A DNA stretch of 16,856 nucleotides from Fusobacterium sp. Lineage in GTDB: Bacteria; Fusobacteriota; Fusobacteriia; Fusobacteriales; Fusobacteriaceae. The translations under genes were made by a program, and so were the position numbers. Shown here piece by piece: positions 6,516-13,061 of the stretch. Position 1 is the first letter of the stretch, and every line of letters starts with the position of its first letter. The stretch covers positions 1 to 16,856 of the forward strand of contig NZ_JAWDXO010000056.1 of NCBI RefSeq assembly GCF_032477075.1. Reading direction: 5' to 3'. Under the pieces are notes generated by a model. The model ran no database searches. It was not told the DNA's origin and was given only the letters and a program-made list of their open reading frames with translations.

Positions 6516-6956
6516 ATGTTATATTTTACATTAGAAGATAAAAAGGCAATAATAAAAGAAAAATTAATAAGTGAGCTAGAAAAAGTTAAATTACCTAGAG
6601 AAGATATAAAATTAATCCTTGAAGGGATAAATGTTCCAATAAAAGATATAAGTAAGAATTTAGATGAATTAGAAAAAGATTTTATAATGATTTCTAACAG
6701 ATATCCAAATGAATTATTTACAATATATCATCATAATGATGAAAATGAATATTATGTAATATATATTCAGGAAGGAAAAAAGTATGAAGCAGCAGGACAT
6801 ATTAAATATCCAAAGTTTGATCCAGCTTTATTGATAAAAGCAGCAAAAAATTATAACACAGAAGTAGAACATTATAATTGTAAGTGGTTTAGTACTTGTA
6901 AAGAGATAGAGCATATAGACGCTGAAAATTGTGATGGATACACAGAAATAAACTAG
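6516..6956 (+). CDS. Hypothetical protein, 146 residues
   Basis: RBS AGGAGG (6506-6511). The N-terminal ~60 residues are helical (EDKKAIIKEKLISELEKVKL). A beta-rich part follows (LFTIYHHNDENEYYVIYIQE), then a C-terminal part with three Cys (HYNCKWFSTCKEIEH...NC) that might bind metal or form a knot. No family recognised. The frame after its TAG stays open for 37 more codons (to about 7070) with a protein-like composition (VDRVLNPFECKQHNRL), which could be a remnant of a longer gene or chance. Confidence 0.65.
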   Translation: MLYFTLEDKKAIIKEKLISELEKVKLPREDIKLILEGINVPIKDISKNLDELEKDFIMISNRYPNELFTIYHHNDENEYYVIYIQEGKKYEAAGHIKYPKFDPALLIKAAKNYNTEVEHYNCKWFSTCKEIEHIDAENCDGYTEIN

Positions 6957-7203
6957 GTAAAAGGAGCAAATAATGAACAGATTAAAATATACTCTACAAT
7001 CCCTGTAGACAGGGTTTTAAATCCCTTTGAGTGTAAACAGCACAATAGATTGACAATCCATAGCAGAAAATGAAGGGTTGAGGGTGGTACAACTGAAGAG
7101 TAAAAGTATAAAATAGTAGCTTTTGAATAAGTCAAAATTCAAAATTGGGTAGCCCAGGTACTTTCCAGCATATTTATGTTAAAAAATTATGCTGGTGTAG
7201 AAG
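6957..7203 (+). other. 247-base gene-free leader with several hairpins before the PP-loop gene
   Basis: Contains hairpin CCCTG/CAGGG (7001-7014), a palindrome GATTGACAATC, hairpin TTTTGAAT/ATTCAAAA (7121-7144) and the strong hairpin at 7165-7195. A tiny frame MNRLKYTLQSL begins at 6973 behind AAAAGGAG and could be a leader peptide. GGGTGGTAC at 7083-7091 resembles a T-box core but lacks the rest. I see no complete gene. Confidence 0.5.
7165..7195 (+). promoter_or_regulatory. Hairpin directly before the PP-loop gene start
   Basis: CCAGCATA (7165-7172) pairs with TATGCTGG (7188-7195), eight perfect pairs. The ATG is at 7204 and there is no clear Shine-Dalgarno between (only TGTAGAAG), so the hairpin may affect start-site access. 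Confidence 0.7.
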
Positions 7204-7926
7204 ATGATAAAAAAACATATAGTATCTTTTTCAGGAGGAAAAGATAGTACAGCAATGTTATTAAGAATGGTAGAAGAAAAAATGAATATAGATGAAATTA
7301 TTTTTTGTGATACTACAGTTGAGTTTCCAGAAATATATAATCATATAGAAGAAGTTGAAAAGTATATAAAAATACCTATTACAAAGCTAAAAACTCAAGA
7401 AAATTTTGAATATTATTTATTAAATTATGAGAAGAAAAAAGGGAAAGCTGAAGGACAGCTAGGGTATAGCTTTCCAGATCATAAGAATAGATGGTGTACC
7501 AGTAAATTTAAAAAGGAAGTAATAAAAAAATACTTAAAAGAAAAATATCCTGATGAAAAAATAATAGAGTACCATGGAATTGCTTATGATGAAATAGAGA
7601 GATCAAAAAAAAATAATGAAAAAAACATTCAATACCCTTTAATAAGATGGAATATGACTGAAAAAGAATGCCTTCAGTATTGTTATGAAAAAGGGTTTAC
7701 CTGGAAAGGATTATATGAAAAATTTGATCGTGTTTCATGTTGGTGCTGTCCATTAAAAAATTTAAAAGAATTAAAAATCCTTTATAAAACATACCCAGAA
7801 CTTTGGAATAGACTAAAAATATGGGAAAGTAAAACATATAGGAAATTCAGATCAGATTATACTGTAGAGGAACTTGAAAAAAAATTTAAAAGAGAAGATC
7901 AGCAAATAAGATTACCAGGACTATGA
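7204..7926 (+). CDS. PAPS reductase-like PP-loop ATPase (adenine nucleotide alpha hydrolase fold)
   Basis: 240 residues. The PP-loop is SFSGGKDSTAML at residues 8-19, which binds ATP pyrophosphate; IIFCDTTVEFPE (32-43) and NRWCTSKFK (95-103) match the PAPS reductase/DndC-like family. The C-terminal Cys cluster SCWCCPLKNLKEL (C179, C181, C182) is typical of mobile-element members and may bind an Fe-S cluster or metal. Real CysH lacks this cluster arrangement and sits with sulfate genes, which are absent. Relatives occur in phages, with ParB-like partners (IbrAB) and in DNA phosphorothioation (DndC), but neither partner is visible here. Likely role: adenylate-dependent thiolation or nucleotide modification; substrate unknown. 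The stop codon lies inside a terminator loop. Confidence 0.85.
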   Translation: MIKKHIVSFSGGKDSTAMLLRMVEEKMNIDEIIFCDTTVEFPEIYNHIEEVEKYIKIPITKLKTQENFEYYLLNYEKKKGKAEGQLGYSFPDHKNRWCTSKFKKEVIKKYLKEKYPDEKIIEYHGIAYDEIERSKKNNEKNIQYPLIRWNMTEKECLQYCYEKGFTWKGLYEKFDRVSCWCCPLKNLKELKILYKTYPELWNRLKIWESKTYRKFRSDYTVEELEKKFKREDQQIRLPGL

Positions 7927-7938
7927 TCCTGGTTTTTT
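7914..7938 (+). terminator. Terminator overlapping the stop codon of the PP-loop gene
   Basis: ACCAGGA / TCCTGGT with loop CTATGA, whose TGA is the stop codon, then six T. Confidence 0.85.
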
Positions 7939-7987
7939 ATATATCCCCCCACCCCTCTTCCCTAAAATCAAAATTTTTGATTTTACC
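7938..7987. repeat. C-rich repeat, copy a
   Basis: TATATCCCCCCACCCC followed by TCTTCCCTAA and a hairpin (TAAAATCAAA 7963-7972 with TTTGATTTTA 7976-7985) ending in ACC. Same layout as 10194, 11705 and 13061. Confidence 0.8.
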
Positions 7988-8181
7988 TAAAAAGACTGAA
8001 GCCGACTTTGTCGTCTTGGGTATTTCTTCTCTGTTCCTTACTTTAAACTAAGATGTCGTAAAGTCAAAATCAAGCAAAATAAAAATTTTTACTCATATTT
8101 CTTAAAATTTTTTATTTTGGTTTCTCCGAAAATTTTGACTTAACTTTTTCCATCTTAGTTTTTCATTCAGGCACAGAGAAG
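7988..8181. repeat. Long nested hairpin, family A copy 1 (possible structured RNA)
   Basis: Small hairpin AAGA...CGACTTTGTCG...TCTT, then nested arms CTTCTCTGT (8026-8034)/ACAGAGAAG (8173-8181), AAACTAAGATG (8045-8055)/CATCTTAGTTT (8151-8161), AAGTCAAAAT (8061-8070)/ATTTTGACTT (8132-8141) and an inner A/T stem (about 8077-8091/8102-8117). Unpaired blocks such as TTTCTCCGAAA and ACTCATA are conserved with 10254-10441, and stem differences between copies are compensatory. It fills the gene-free stretch before 8308. Bases 8182-8307 hold two further AGGAGG sites, one before ATG AAG TGT TAA (MKC-stop), but no gene. Confidence 0.85.
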
Positions 8182-8307
8182 GAGGTGTAAAAAATAAAAT
8201 AAATTTCCAAGGGGCTAAGAAAACTAGACCATAATTTTTAATTAGAAAAAATAGGAGGGACTATGAAGTGTTAAGCTTATTAAAAAATTATGAAAAAGGA
8301 GTGATAT

Positions 8308-8613
8308 ATGAAATATTTGGTAACTGAAGAAGAATTGAAAAAATTAGATAAAGGCTTTACTGAAGAGAAATATGAAAAATGTATTATAGGGATAATAAAA
8401 AGAGATTTAGATGTATTTTTAGAAAAGTACAAAGTAAAGCTCACTAAAAAAGAAAAAGAAATGTTTTATAAAATAGCTATAGAGTATGGAAATGATTACA
8501 CAGAGGAAGGCAGAATTGCAGAAGTAATGGCAAGTGTAGTATCTAGATTTTTATATAAAAGCACACATACAAGTAAAGGAATAAAAATTTTAAAAAAATA
8601 TTATTGGGGTTAA
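8308..8613 (+). CDS. 101-residue unknown protein, tandem paralogue 1
   Basis: RBS AAAGGAG. Charged, helical: N-terminal KYLVTEEELKKLDKGFTEEK, central KVKLTKKEKEMFYKIAIEYG and a C-terminal KILKKYYW. It is about 60% identical by eye to the next gene, with the same length and almost the same ribosome site, so the pair arose by tandem duplication. No known family; possible small immunity-type protein given duplication and divergence. Confidence 0.75.
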   Translation: MKYLVTEEELKKLDKGFTEEKYEKCIIGIIKRDLDVFLEKYKVKLTKKEKEMFYKIAIEYGNDYTEEGRIAEVMASVVSRFLYKSTHTSKGIKILKKYYWG

Positions 8614-8624
8614 AGGAGTGATGT

Positions 8625-8930
8625 ATGAAATATTTGATAACTGAAGAAAAATTAAAAAAATTAGATAAAGACTTCACAGAAGAGAAATATGAAAAATGTT
8701 TTATGGGGGTACTTGAAGGAGATATAGAAATGTTTTTAGAGAATTATGATGTAAAGCTTACTGAAAAAGAAAAATCAAGGTTTTATAAAATAGTAGATGA
8801 ATATGGAAATGATTTTTATGATGAAAATAGAGTAGATGAAGTAATGCCAGATATAATAAAGAAATTTTTACTTCAGAGTAAACATAATAGTAATGGGACA
8901 AAAATTCTAAAAAAATATTTTTGGAGATAA
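8625..8930 (+). CDS. 101-residue unknown protein, tandem paralogue 2
   Basis: Starts 11 bases after the previous stop behind AAAGGAG. Ends and core (KYLITEE, LKKLDK, FTEEKYEKC, EYGND, KILKKYFW) match paralogue 1; the surface-like residues in the middle (31-36, 57-84) differ most. Same operon as 8308 and 8947. Function unknown. Confidence 0.75.
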   Translation: MKYLITEEKLKKLDKDFTEEKYEKCFMGVLEGDIEMFLENYDVKLTEKEKSRFYKIVDEYGNDFYDENRVDEVMPDIIKKFLLQSKHNSNGTKILKKYFWR

Positions 8931-8946
8931 ATTAAGGAGGAAAACA

Positions 8947-9129
8947 ATGTTAAAAGAAAATCAGGATTATATAATTCAGCCACGAACAGTAACTATAGGA
9001 GATATAGTTTTTAAACAAGATGAAGTAATAAAAGTATTAGAGTTATCCCCTTCTACAGTAAAGTTATTAAGATATAGTACTGGAGAAATAATAACAGTAG
9101 ATAAAAGAGCAATAGAGATAGTAGTTTAA
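8947..9129 (+). CDS. 60-residue small beta-rich protein
   Basis: RBS AAGGAGG, 16 bases after the previous stop. Alternating hydrophobic and charged strands (YIIQPRTVTIGDIVFKQDE, VIKVLELSPSTVKLLRYSTG, EIITVDKRAIEIVV) suggest a small SH3/KOW-like barrel. Last gene before the hairpin at 9141-9168. No family recognised. Confidence 0.7.
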   Translation: MLKENQDYIIQPRTVTIGDIVFKQDEVIKVLELSPSTVKLLRYSTGEIITVDKRAIEIVV

Positions 9130-9140
9130 AAATGATTAAA

Positions 9141-9168
9141 GCACTCTACCTGTTCTAGGGTAGAGTGC
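9141..9168. promoter_or_regulatory. Intergenic hairpin without U-tract
   Basis: GCACTCTACC / GGTAGAGTGC, ten perfect pairs, loop of eight; 11 bases after the stop and 27 before the next ATG, the same spacing as the hairpin at 6462. Confidence 0.8.
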
Positions 9169-9195
9169 AAGAATCAAATAAGTTAGGGAGATAGT

Positions 9196-9495
9196 ATGAA
9201 TGGAATAGTATTTTATATAATAAAAACAAATAAAAAACCAAAATCACTAATTCAAGTATTAGGACAGAGTAAAAGTTGTTATTATGGAATATCAGAAAAC
9301 TATATATACATAAGTAGAAAGGAAATAACATTAGGCATAGATGGAGGACTTTCATTTTCATGGACTATTAAGAATAGATTAGAATTAAAAGATTATCCTG
9401 AAGAAAGAATACTAAAAAATGGAATGATAGGAAAAGTAGTAGACCTTATTCAAATACTGAAGACTAATCAAAAGGAGAGAAAAAATGACAGATGA
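9196..9495 (+). CDS. 99-residue unknown protein
   Basis: RBS AGGGAG at 9184-9189. Beta strands at the start (IVFYIIKTNKK, YYGISENYIYISRKEITLG), a Gly-rich turn, then a C-terminal helix ending in a basic stretch (KTNQKERKNDR). Its end overlaps the next start by 11 bases, which points to translational coupling. Confidence 0.65.
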   Translation: MNGIVFYIIKTNKKPKSLIQVLGQSKSCYYGISENYIYISRKEITLGIDGGLSFSWTIKNRLELKDYPEERILKNGMIGKVVDLIQILKTNQKERKNDR

Positions 9496-10159
9496 TGAAT
9501 TAATAAAGAAAGTAGAAACATTTGGAGAAGCACTAGAAATAATGTTAAAAAACATTGAAAATAAGGAATATGAAGTGAAATTTGAAAATGAAAAGGATAA
9601 TGAATTAGTAAAAGAAATTAAAAATAATATTAAAAAGTTTTATTTAAGAGAATATGGAGAATATGAAGAAAAAGATTTGAAAAAATATAAAATATCACTA
9701 GCATATACAACTACTGAAGATGAAAAATATGAAATAGAAGTAAGTTTAAACTTAGATAAACAGCAAATAATAAATGAAATATATAATGAAATAGGAAGAA
9801 ATGTTTATAGTATAGAGCAATATACACTTGAGGATTTAGCAGATATAACTAAATATATGAGTTTTGATGAACTGGTAAACTTTATAGACTATGATGAAAT
9901 AGAAGATTTTTTTAAAGAAAAAATATGTTCCAATCAACATATTATTGCATATAATGATGAAGAACTGTATATAATTGAAGATATACAAGTATATGTAGCT
10001 TTAACACAAACACATGAAAAAATTATTTATTCAGATGAATATAATTTAAAACAGGTTTTAGAGAAGGCAAAATACATTCTTAAAAATGGATATGATACAG
10101 AAGAATTAAAAAAAGTGTTAAAAAATGGGAAATATTGGGGAGATGGACTTGATTATTAA
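9485..10159 (+). CDS. 224-residue acidic unknown protein
   Basis: RBS AAAGGAG inside the previous gene. Very acidic; N-terminal helices to about residue 70, a beta segment (YKISLAYTTTEDEKYEIEVS), then helices with repeated acidic patches (DELVNFIDYDEIEDFF) and a final helical part. The acidic surface is reminiscent of DNA-mimic or immunity proteins but this is only a composition remark. Translationally coupled to 9196-9495, followed by a terminator. Confidence 0.65.
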   Translation: MTDDELIKKVETFGEALEIMLKNIENKEYEVKFENEKDNELVKEIKNNIKKFYLREYGEYEEKDLKKYKISLAYTTTEDEKYEIEVSLNLDKQQIINEIYNEIGRNVYSIEQYTLEDLADITKYMSFDELVNFIDYDEIEDFFKEKICSNQHIIAYNDEELYIIEDIQVYVALTQTHEKIIYSDEYNLKQVLEKAKYILKNGYDTEELKKVLKNGKYWGDGLDY

Positions 10160-10169
10160 AAAAGGGAAG

Positions 10170-10193
10170 ACAGCCGTAAAAGGCTGTTTTTTT
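10170..10193 (+). terminator. Rho-independent terminator
   Basis: ACAGCC / GGCTGT with loop GTAAAA and a seven-T run. Confidence 0.9.
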
Positions 10194-10253
10194 CATATAT
10201 CCCCCACCCCACGCCCTAAAATAAAAACCATAGATCCAAGTTTTTATTTTACC
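10194..10253. repeat. C-rich repeat, copy b
   Basis: CATATATCCCCCACCCCACG then CCCTAA and hairpin TAAAATAAAAAC (10217-10228)/GTTTTTATTTTA (10240-10251), ending ACC. Confidence 0.85.
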
Positions 10254-10441
10254 AAAAAAGACTGAAGCCGACTTTGTCGTCTTGGTTTTCTCTGTACATT
10301 ACTTTAAACCAAGATGTCGTAAAGTCAAAACCAAGCTAATAAAAATTTTTTACTCATACTTCTTAAAAATTTTTTATTTTAGTTTCTCCGAAAGTTTTGA
10401 CTTAACTTTTTCCATCTTGGTTTGTCATTCATGTACAGAGA
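10254..10441. repeat. Long nested hairpin, family A copy 2 (possible structured RNA)
   Basis: Same order as 7988-8181: AAGACTGAAGCCGACTTTGT hairpin block, then arms TCTCTGTACAT (10289-10299)/ATGTACAGAGA (10431-10441), AAACCAAGATG (10306-10316)/CATCTTGGTTT (10413-10423), AAGTCAAAAC (10322-10331)/GTTTTGACTT (10394-10403) and an inner A/T stem. Two T-A pairs of copy 1 are C-G pairs here. It lies 39 bases before the next gene. Confidence 0.9.
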
Positions 10442-10480
10442 GATAGAAACTCTGAATAAAAAAATAAAGGAGTGGTATAA

Positions 10481-11083
10481 ATGGGAACAAGAGGTTTATT
10501 TGGTTTGAGAAAAAATAATAAGGATAAGACTACATACAATCATTTTGACAGCTATCCAAGTTATCTTGGCGAGGAAATGGTTGAGTATGTAAAGAATCAT
10601 TCAAAAGAGGAAATGACAGCTTTATATGACAAACTCATAATGGTAGATGAAGAATTTAATACTTCACAATTTACAGAAGAACAGAAAGAGAGATACAAGG
10701 AGTTTATGAAGAAAAATGATTTTTTCAGTCATACTTTAGATGGAGCAAAAACAGCAGAAAATATATCAATGTATTGCTTTTTACATGAATTTCAAGGAAG
10801 ATTGTATAAATATGATGAATATCCTGAAATAGATTTAATGATAGATAATCACAATTTTATAAAAAATTCATTATTTTGCGAATGGGCTTATATAATAAAT
10901 TTAGACACAAATAAACTTGAGGTATGGGAAGGATTTCAGGAAAAGCCACAAGAAAATAATAGATATGGAATAGAAAAAGATAATGGATTTTATCCTTGTG
11001 CATTAGTAAAAGAAATAGATATTGAAAAAATAAAATTAGAAGATTTCAGTTTAGAAAAAGCTTTAGAAGGAAAACATTATTAA
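10481..11083 (+). CDS. MGTRG-type phage/plasmid hypothetical protein
   Basis: 200 residues, RBS AAAGGAG. The start MGTRGLFGLRKNNKDKTTYN followed by HFDSYPSYLGEEMVEYV is a signature I recall from phage and plasmid proteins of unknown function, in which MGTRG, YNHFDSYP and a later WEGFQ-like strand are conserved. Residues about 135-160 (EWAYIINLDTNKLEVWEGFQ) fit that strand. The compact alpha/beta layout with Gly-Thr at the N-terminus has led some to compare it with Ntn-like folds, but I cannot support an activity. It directly follows the family A hairpin. Confidence 0.75.
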   Translation: MGTRGLFGLRKNNKDKTTYNHFDSYPSYLGEEMVEYVKNHSKEEMTALYDKLIMVDEEFNTSQFTEEQKERYKEFMKKNDFFSHTLDGAKTAENISMYCFLHEFQGRLYKYDEYPEIDLMIDNHNFIKNSLFCEWAYIINLDTNKLEVWEGFQEKPQENNRYGIEKDNGFYPCALVKEIDIEKIKLEDFSLEKALEGKHY

Positions 11084-11099
11084 TAAATTATAATAAAAA

Positions 11100-11132
11100 G
11101 TGTAAGCAGAAAATAAATCTTTCTGCTTACAC
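11100..11132. promoter_or_regulatory. Intergenic hairpin without U-tract
   Basis: GTGTAAGCAGAAA / TTTCTGCTTACAC, 13 perfect pairs, loop of seven; 15 bases before the next ATG. Confidence 0.85.
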
Positions 11133-11147
11133 ATAAAGGAGAAATAA

Positions 11148-11408
11148 ATGATTATAAAAACATATGAAATAGGAGAAGCACTCTATGAAGTAACCTATAT
11201 AATGGAAGAAAATATTTCAAATAAAATAATAGAAGACATAAAATTATTAAAAAAAGAATATAAAACTGTTGATAAAAAGATATGGATAGAAAAACTAGCA
11301 GAGATACTTTCAGAAGAAGGGATAAAAGTAGATTCATGTGAGATTATAAATAATAGAGGCTTTGTGATAGATGATATTAAAGAAATAATTATAAATAAAG
11401 GAGAATAA
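11148..11408 (+). CDS. 86-residue unknown protein
   Basis: RBS AAAGGAG (11136-11142). Starts with a beta-like segment (IKTYEIGEALYEVTYIM), then a helical lysine-rich part and a mixed C-terminus. It reads in the same operon as 11412, three bases later. No family recognised. Confidence 0.6.
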   Translation: MIIKTYEIGEALYEVTYIMEENISNKIIEDIKLLKKEYKTVDKKIWIEKLAEILSEEGIKVDSCEIINNRGFVIDDIKEIIINKGE

Positions 11409-11411
11409 AAA

Positions 11412-11672
11412 ATGTTAAACATAAAAGAAATTACAGCAGAAGATTTAAAAAGAATTTATGGAGAAGAATATAAGACTGTAGATGAAATAGCAGAGGACTT
11501 TGCACTTTATGAAAGAGACACCTTAGAAGAGGCTGTATTTGAACTTTTTGATGATGAAAATTTAAGATTTATTTTAGAACTAATAGCAAAAGGTGAAATA
11601 AATGAATATATTGAAGAGCATATAGCAAAATATCAAGGTGGATATTTGATAAATTTCAATGAATACTTTTAG
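11412..11672 (+). CDS. 86-residue acidic unknown protein
   Basis: RBS AAAGGAG overlaps the end of the previous gene. Helical and acidic (KEITAEDLKRIYGEEYKTVD), a long acidic stretch and an aromatic end (YQGGYLINFNEYF). Followed at once by the terminator and C-rich repeat c. Confidence 0.65.
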   Translation: MLNIKEITAEDLKRIYGEEYKTVDEIAEDFALYERDTLEEAVFELFDDENLRFILELIAKGEINEYIEEHIAKYQGGYLINFNEYF

Positions 11673-11678
11673 ACTGTA

Positions 11679-11705
11679 GAACAGGAAATTTCCTGTTCTT
11701 TTTTT
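11679..11705 (+). terminator. Rho-independent terminator (cassette left side)
   Basis: Perfect palindrome GAACAGGAAATTTCCTGTTC then seven T. Part of the direct repeat 11673-11765. Confidence 0.9.
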
Positions 11706-11765
11706 ATATTATCCCCACCCCATGCCCTAACATTCAAGCTTATTTAGGGTAGCTTGAACATTACC
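11705..11765. repeat. C-rich repeat, copy c, with possible pseudoknot
   Basis: TATATTATCCCCACCCCATG, then CCCTAA (11725-11730), TTCAAGCT (11733-11740), TTAGGG (11744-11749), AGCTTGAA (11751-11758), ACATTACC. The order 1-2-1'-2' allows an H-type pseudoknot, or only the second stem as a hairpin. With the upstream terminator it forms a ~93-bp unit repeated at 13029-13120. Confidence 0.85.
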
Positions 11766-11770
11766 ATGAA

Positions 11771-11799
11771 TTGAGAAAAATAATTAAATATGGTAGAAT
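11771..11799 (+). promoter_or_regulatory. Probable promoter of the PD-(D/E)XK gene
   Basis: TTGAGA (11771-11776), a 17-base spacer and TAGAAT (11794-11799), 31 bases before the ATG. TACCAT and ATGGTA flank it as an inverted repeat. Confidence 0.5.
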
Positions 11800-11829
11800 T
11801 TATAGGAGTAAAATTACAAGGGGGATTAG

Positions 11830-13020
11830 ATGGAAAAGGAAGAATATATTTTATTATTAAGTAAAGCATTTGGTATTATTGAAAAGTATGATATGGTAAA
11901 AAGTTTAGAAGAAAATTTTAATATTTTTGAAATATTAAATTTAGAAGAGCGAGAAGTTGAACTACACTCAAAGTTGTTATTTTTTTTATTAAATAATAAA
12001 GAGAAAAATAATATTTATGAAAAATTTTTTAAATATTTTTTAGAAATTGTTCTGAAAGAAAAATATGAAGCTGATAAGAAATATAGGATTTACAGAGAAT
12101 ATGCTATTTCAGGGGGTAGAATAGATTTTTATATAGAAAGTGAAGATATTATATATGCTATTGAAATGAAAATTAATTCTATTGATGGAGAAGAACAACT
12201 AAAAAAATATAATGATTTTTTATGTAAAAAAGAAAAGAAAACAAAATTATATTATTTAACTTTACTAGGAGAAGAACCAACTAAGGCAGAAAATCAAGAG
12301 ATTGGAATAATATCACTTTCTTTTAAAGAAAATGTAGCAGATTGGTTAAAAAAATGTATTGAAAAAACTTATAACTCTCCATTAACTAGAGAAACTTTGA
12401 AACAATATCTTTACAGTGTAAATAAACTAACTAATAATATTCAAGAGGAAGGGAAAGAAATGGAATTAAAAGCTTTATTAAGAGAAAATAAAAATTTTAG
12501 AGTAGCTTCAGAACTAATAGAGGCAGTAAATAGTCTTAAAGAAGAAGTAGAAATGGAGTTTTGGGAAGAACTGAAAGAAAAAATATCATATGATGGAAAA
12601 AAAATAATAAATATATTTAATAAAGGGATAGAGTTGCTCTTTTATAAAGATATAGATTCAAAAAATAATCTTTTATGTTTTGGATTAGGAAGGTGGAGAG
12701 AATCAGGGATCTATTTTCTTATAGGAACTGTTGATAAAGAAACTGATGAATGGACAACTAAAGATATATTGGAAAAAAATGAAGACATAAGAAATAAATT
12801 TGAAAGTTTTGAAAAAGAAGAAAATGAAAGAAATAACTATAAAAGGGGAAATGCTAATTGGAGAGAAACAAATATTCCTAACACAAACTTTAATACAGAT
12901 GATATATATATTTTAATAGAAAAAGATAAAGAAGTGAAAAAGGAAAAATTGATAGAAGAAATAATTGATTATTTTAATATAAAGCATGAATTAATTAATC
13001 AAGTTTTTCTAAGCAAGTAA
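11830..13020 (+). CDS. PD-(D/E)XK nuclease-superfamily protein
   Basis: 396 residues, RBS AAGGGGG. Conserved order of the superfamily: EREVELHSKLLFFLLNN (40-56) with E44 and H46, GGRIDFY (95-101) with the metal-binding D99, then AIEMKINS (110-117) with E112 and K114, and QLKKYNDFL (123-131). This matches the PDDEXK_4-like group of defence and mobile-element nucleases. Residues about 205-396 form a second, helical then beta domain that may set specificity. Expected activity: metal-dependent cleavage of DNA or RNA. It is a lone gene with its own promoter and terminator, flanked by two direct repeats, like an exchangeable cassette. A defence role is likely but unproven. Confidence 0.8.
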   Translation: MEKEEYILLLSKAFGIIEKYDMVKSLEENFNIFEILNLEEREVELHSKLLFFLLNNKEKNNIYEKFFKYFLEIVLKEKYEADKKYRIYREYAISGGRIDFYIESEDIIYAIEMKINSIDGEEQLKKYNDFLCKKEKKTKLYYLTLLGEEPTKAENQEIGIISLSFKENVADWLKKCIEKTYNSPLTRETLKQYLYSVNKLTNNIQEEGKEMELKALLRENKNFRVASELIEAVNSLKEEVEMEFWEELKEKISYDGKKIINIFNKGIELLFYKDIDSKNNLLCFGLGRWRESGIYFLIGTVDKETDEWTTKDILEKNEDIRNKFESFEKEENERNNYKRGNANWRETNIPNTNFNTDDIYILIEKDKEVKKEKLIEEIIDYFNIKHELINQVFLSK

Positions 13021-13034
13021 TAAAAATAACTGTA

Positions 13035-13061
13035 GAATAGGGAATTTCCCTATTCTTTTTT
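13035..13061 (+). terminator. Rho-independent terminator (cassette right side)
   Basis: GAATAGGGAA / TTCCCTATTC then six T. Compared with 11679-11698 the stem changes are compensatory. Confidence 0.9.

Noticed and set aside
7083..7091. GGGTGGTAC resembling a T-box antiterminator core
   Set aside because: The following CCGCG is absent (AACTG instead), no stem I with specifier fits upstream within the gap, and no terminator follows.
6953..7135. Minus-strand 60-residue frame
   Set aside because: No ribosome site, no recognisable composition; the region is better explained as a structured leader.
7938..7962. G-quadruplex on the minus strand of the C-rich repeats
   Set aside because: Only three clear G-runs per copy; a four-run quadruplex is not secured.
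7988..10441. Retron msr-msd RNA
   Set aside because: Nested inverted repeats fit loosely, but no reverse transcriptase is present in the window and no branching-G/inverted a1-a2 arrangement can be shown.
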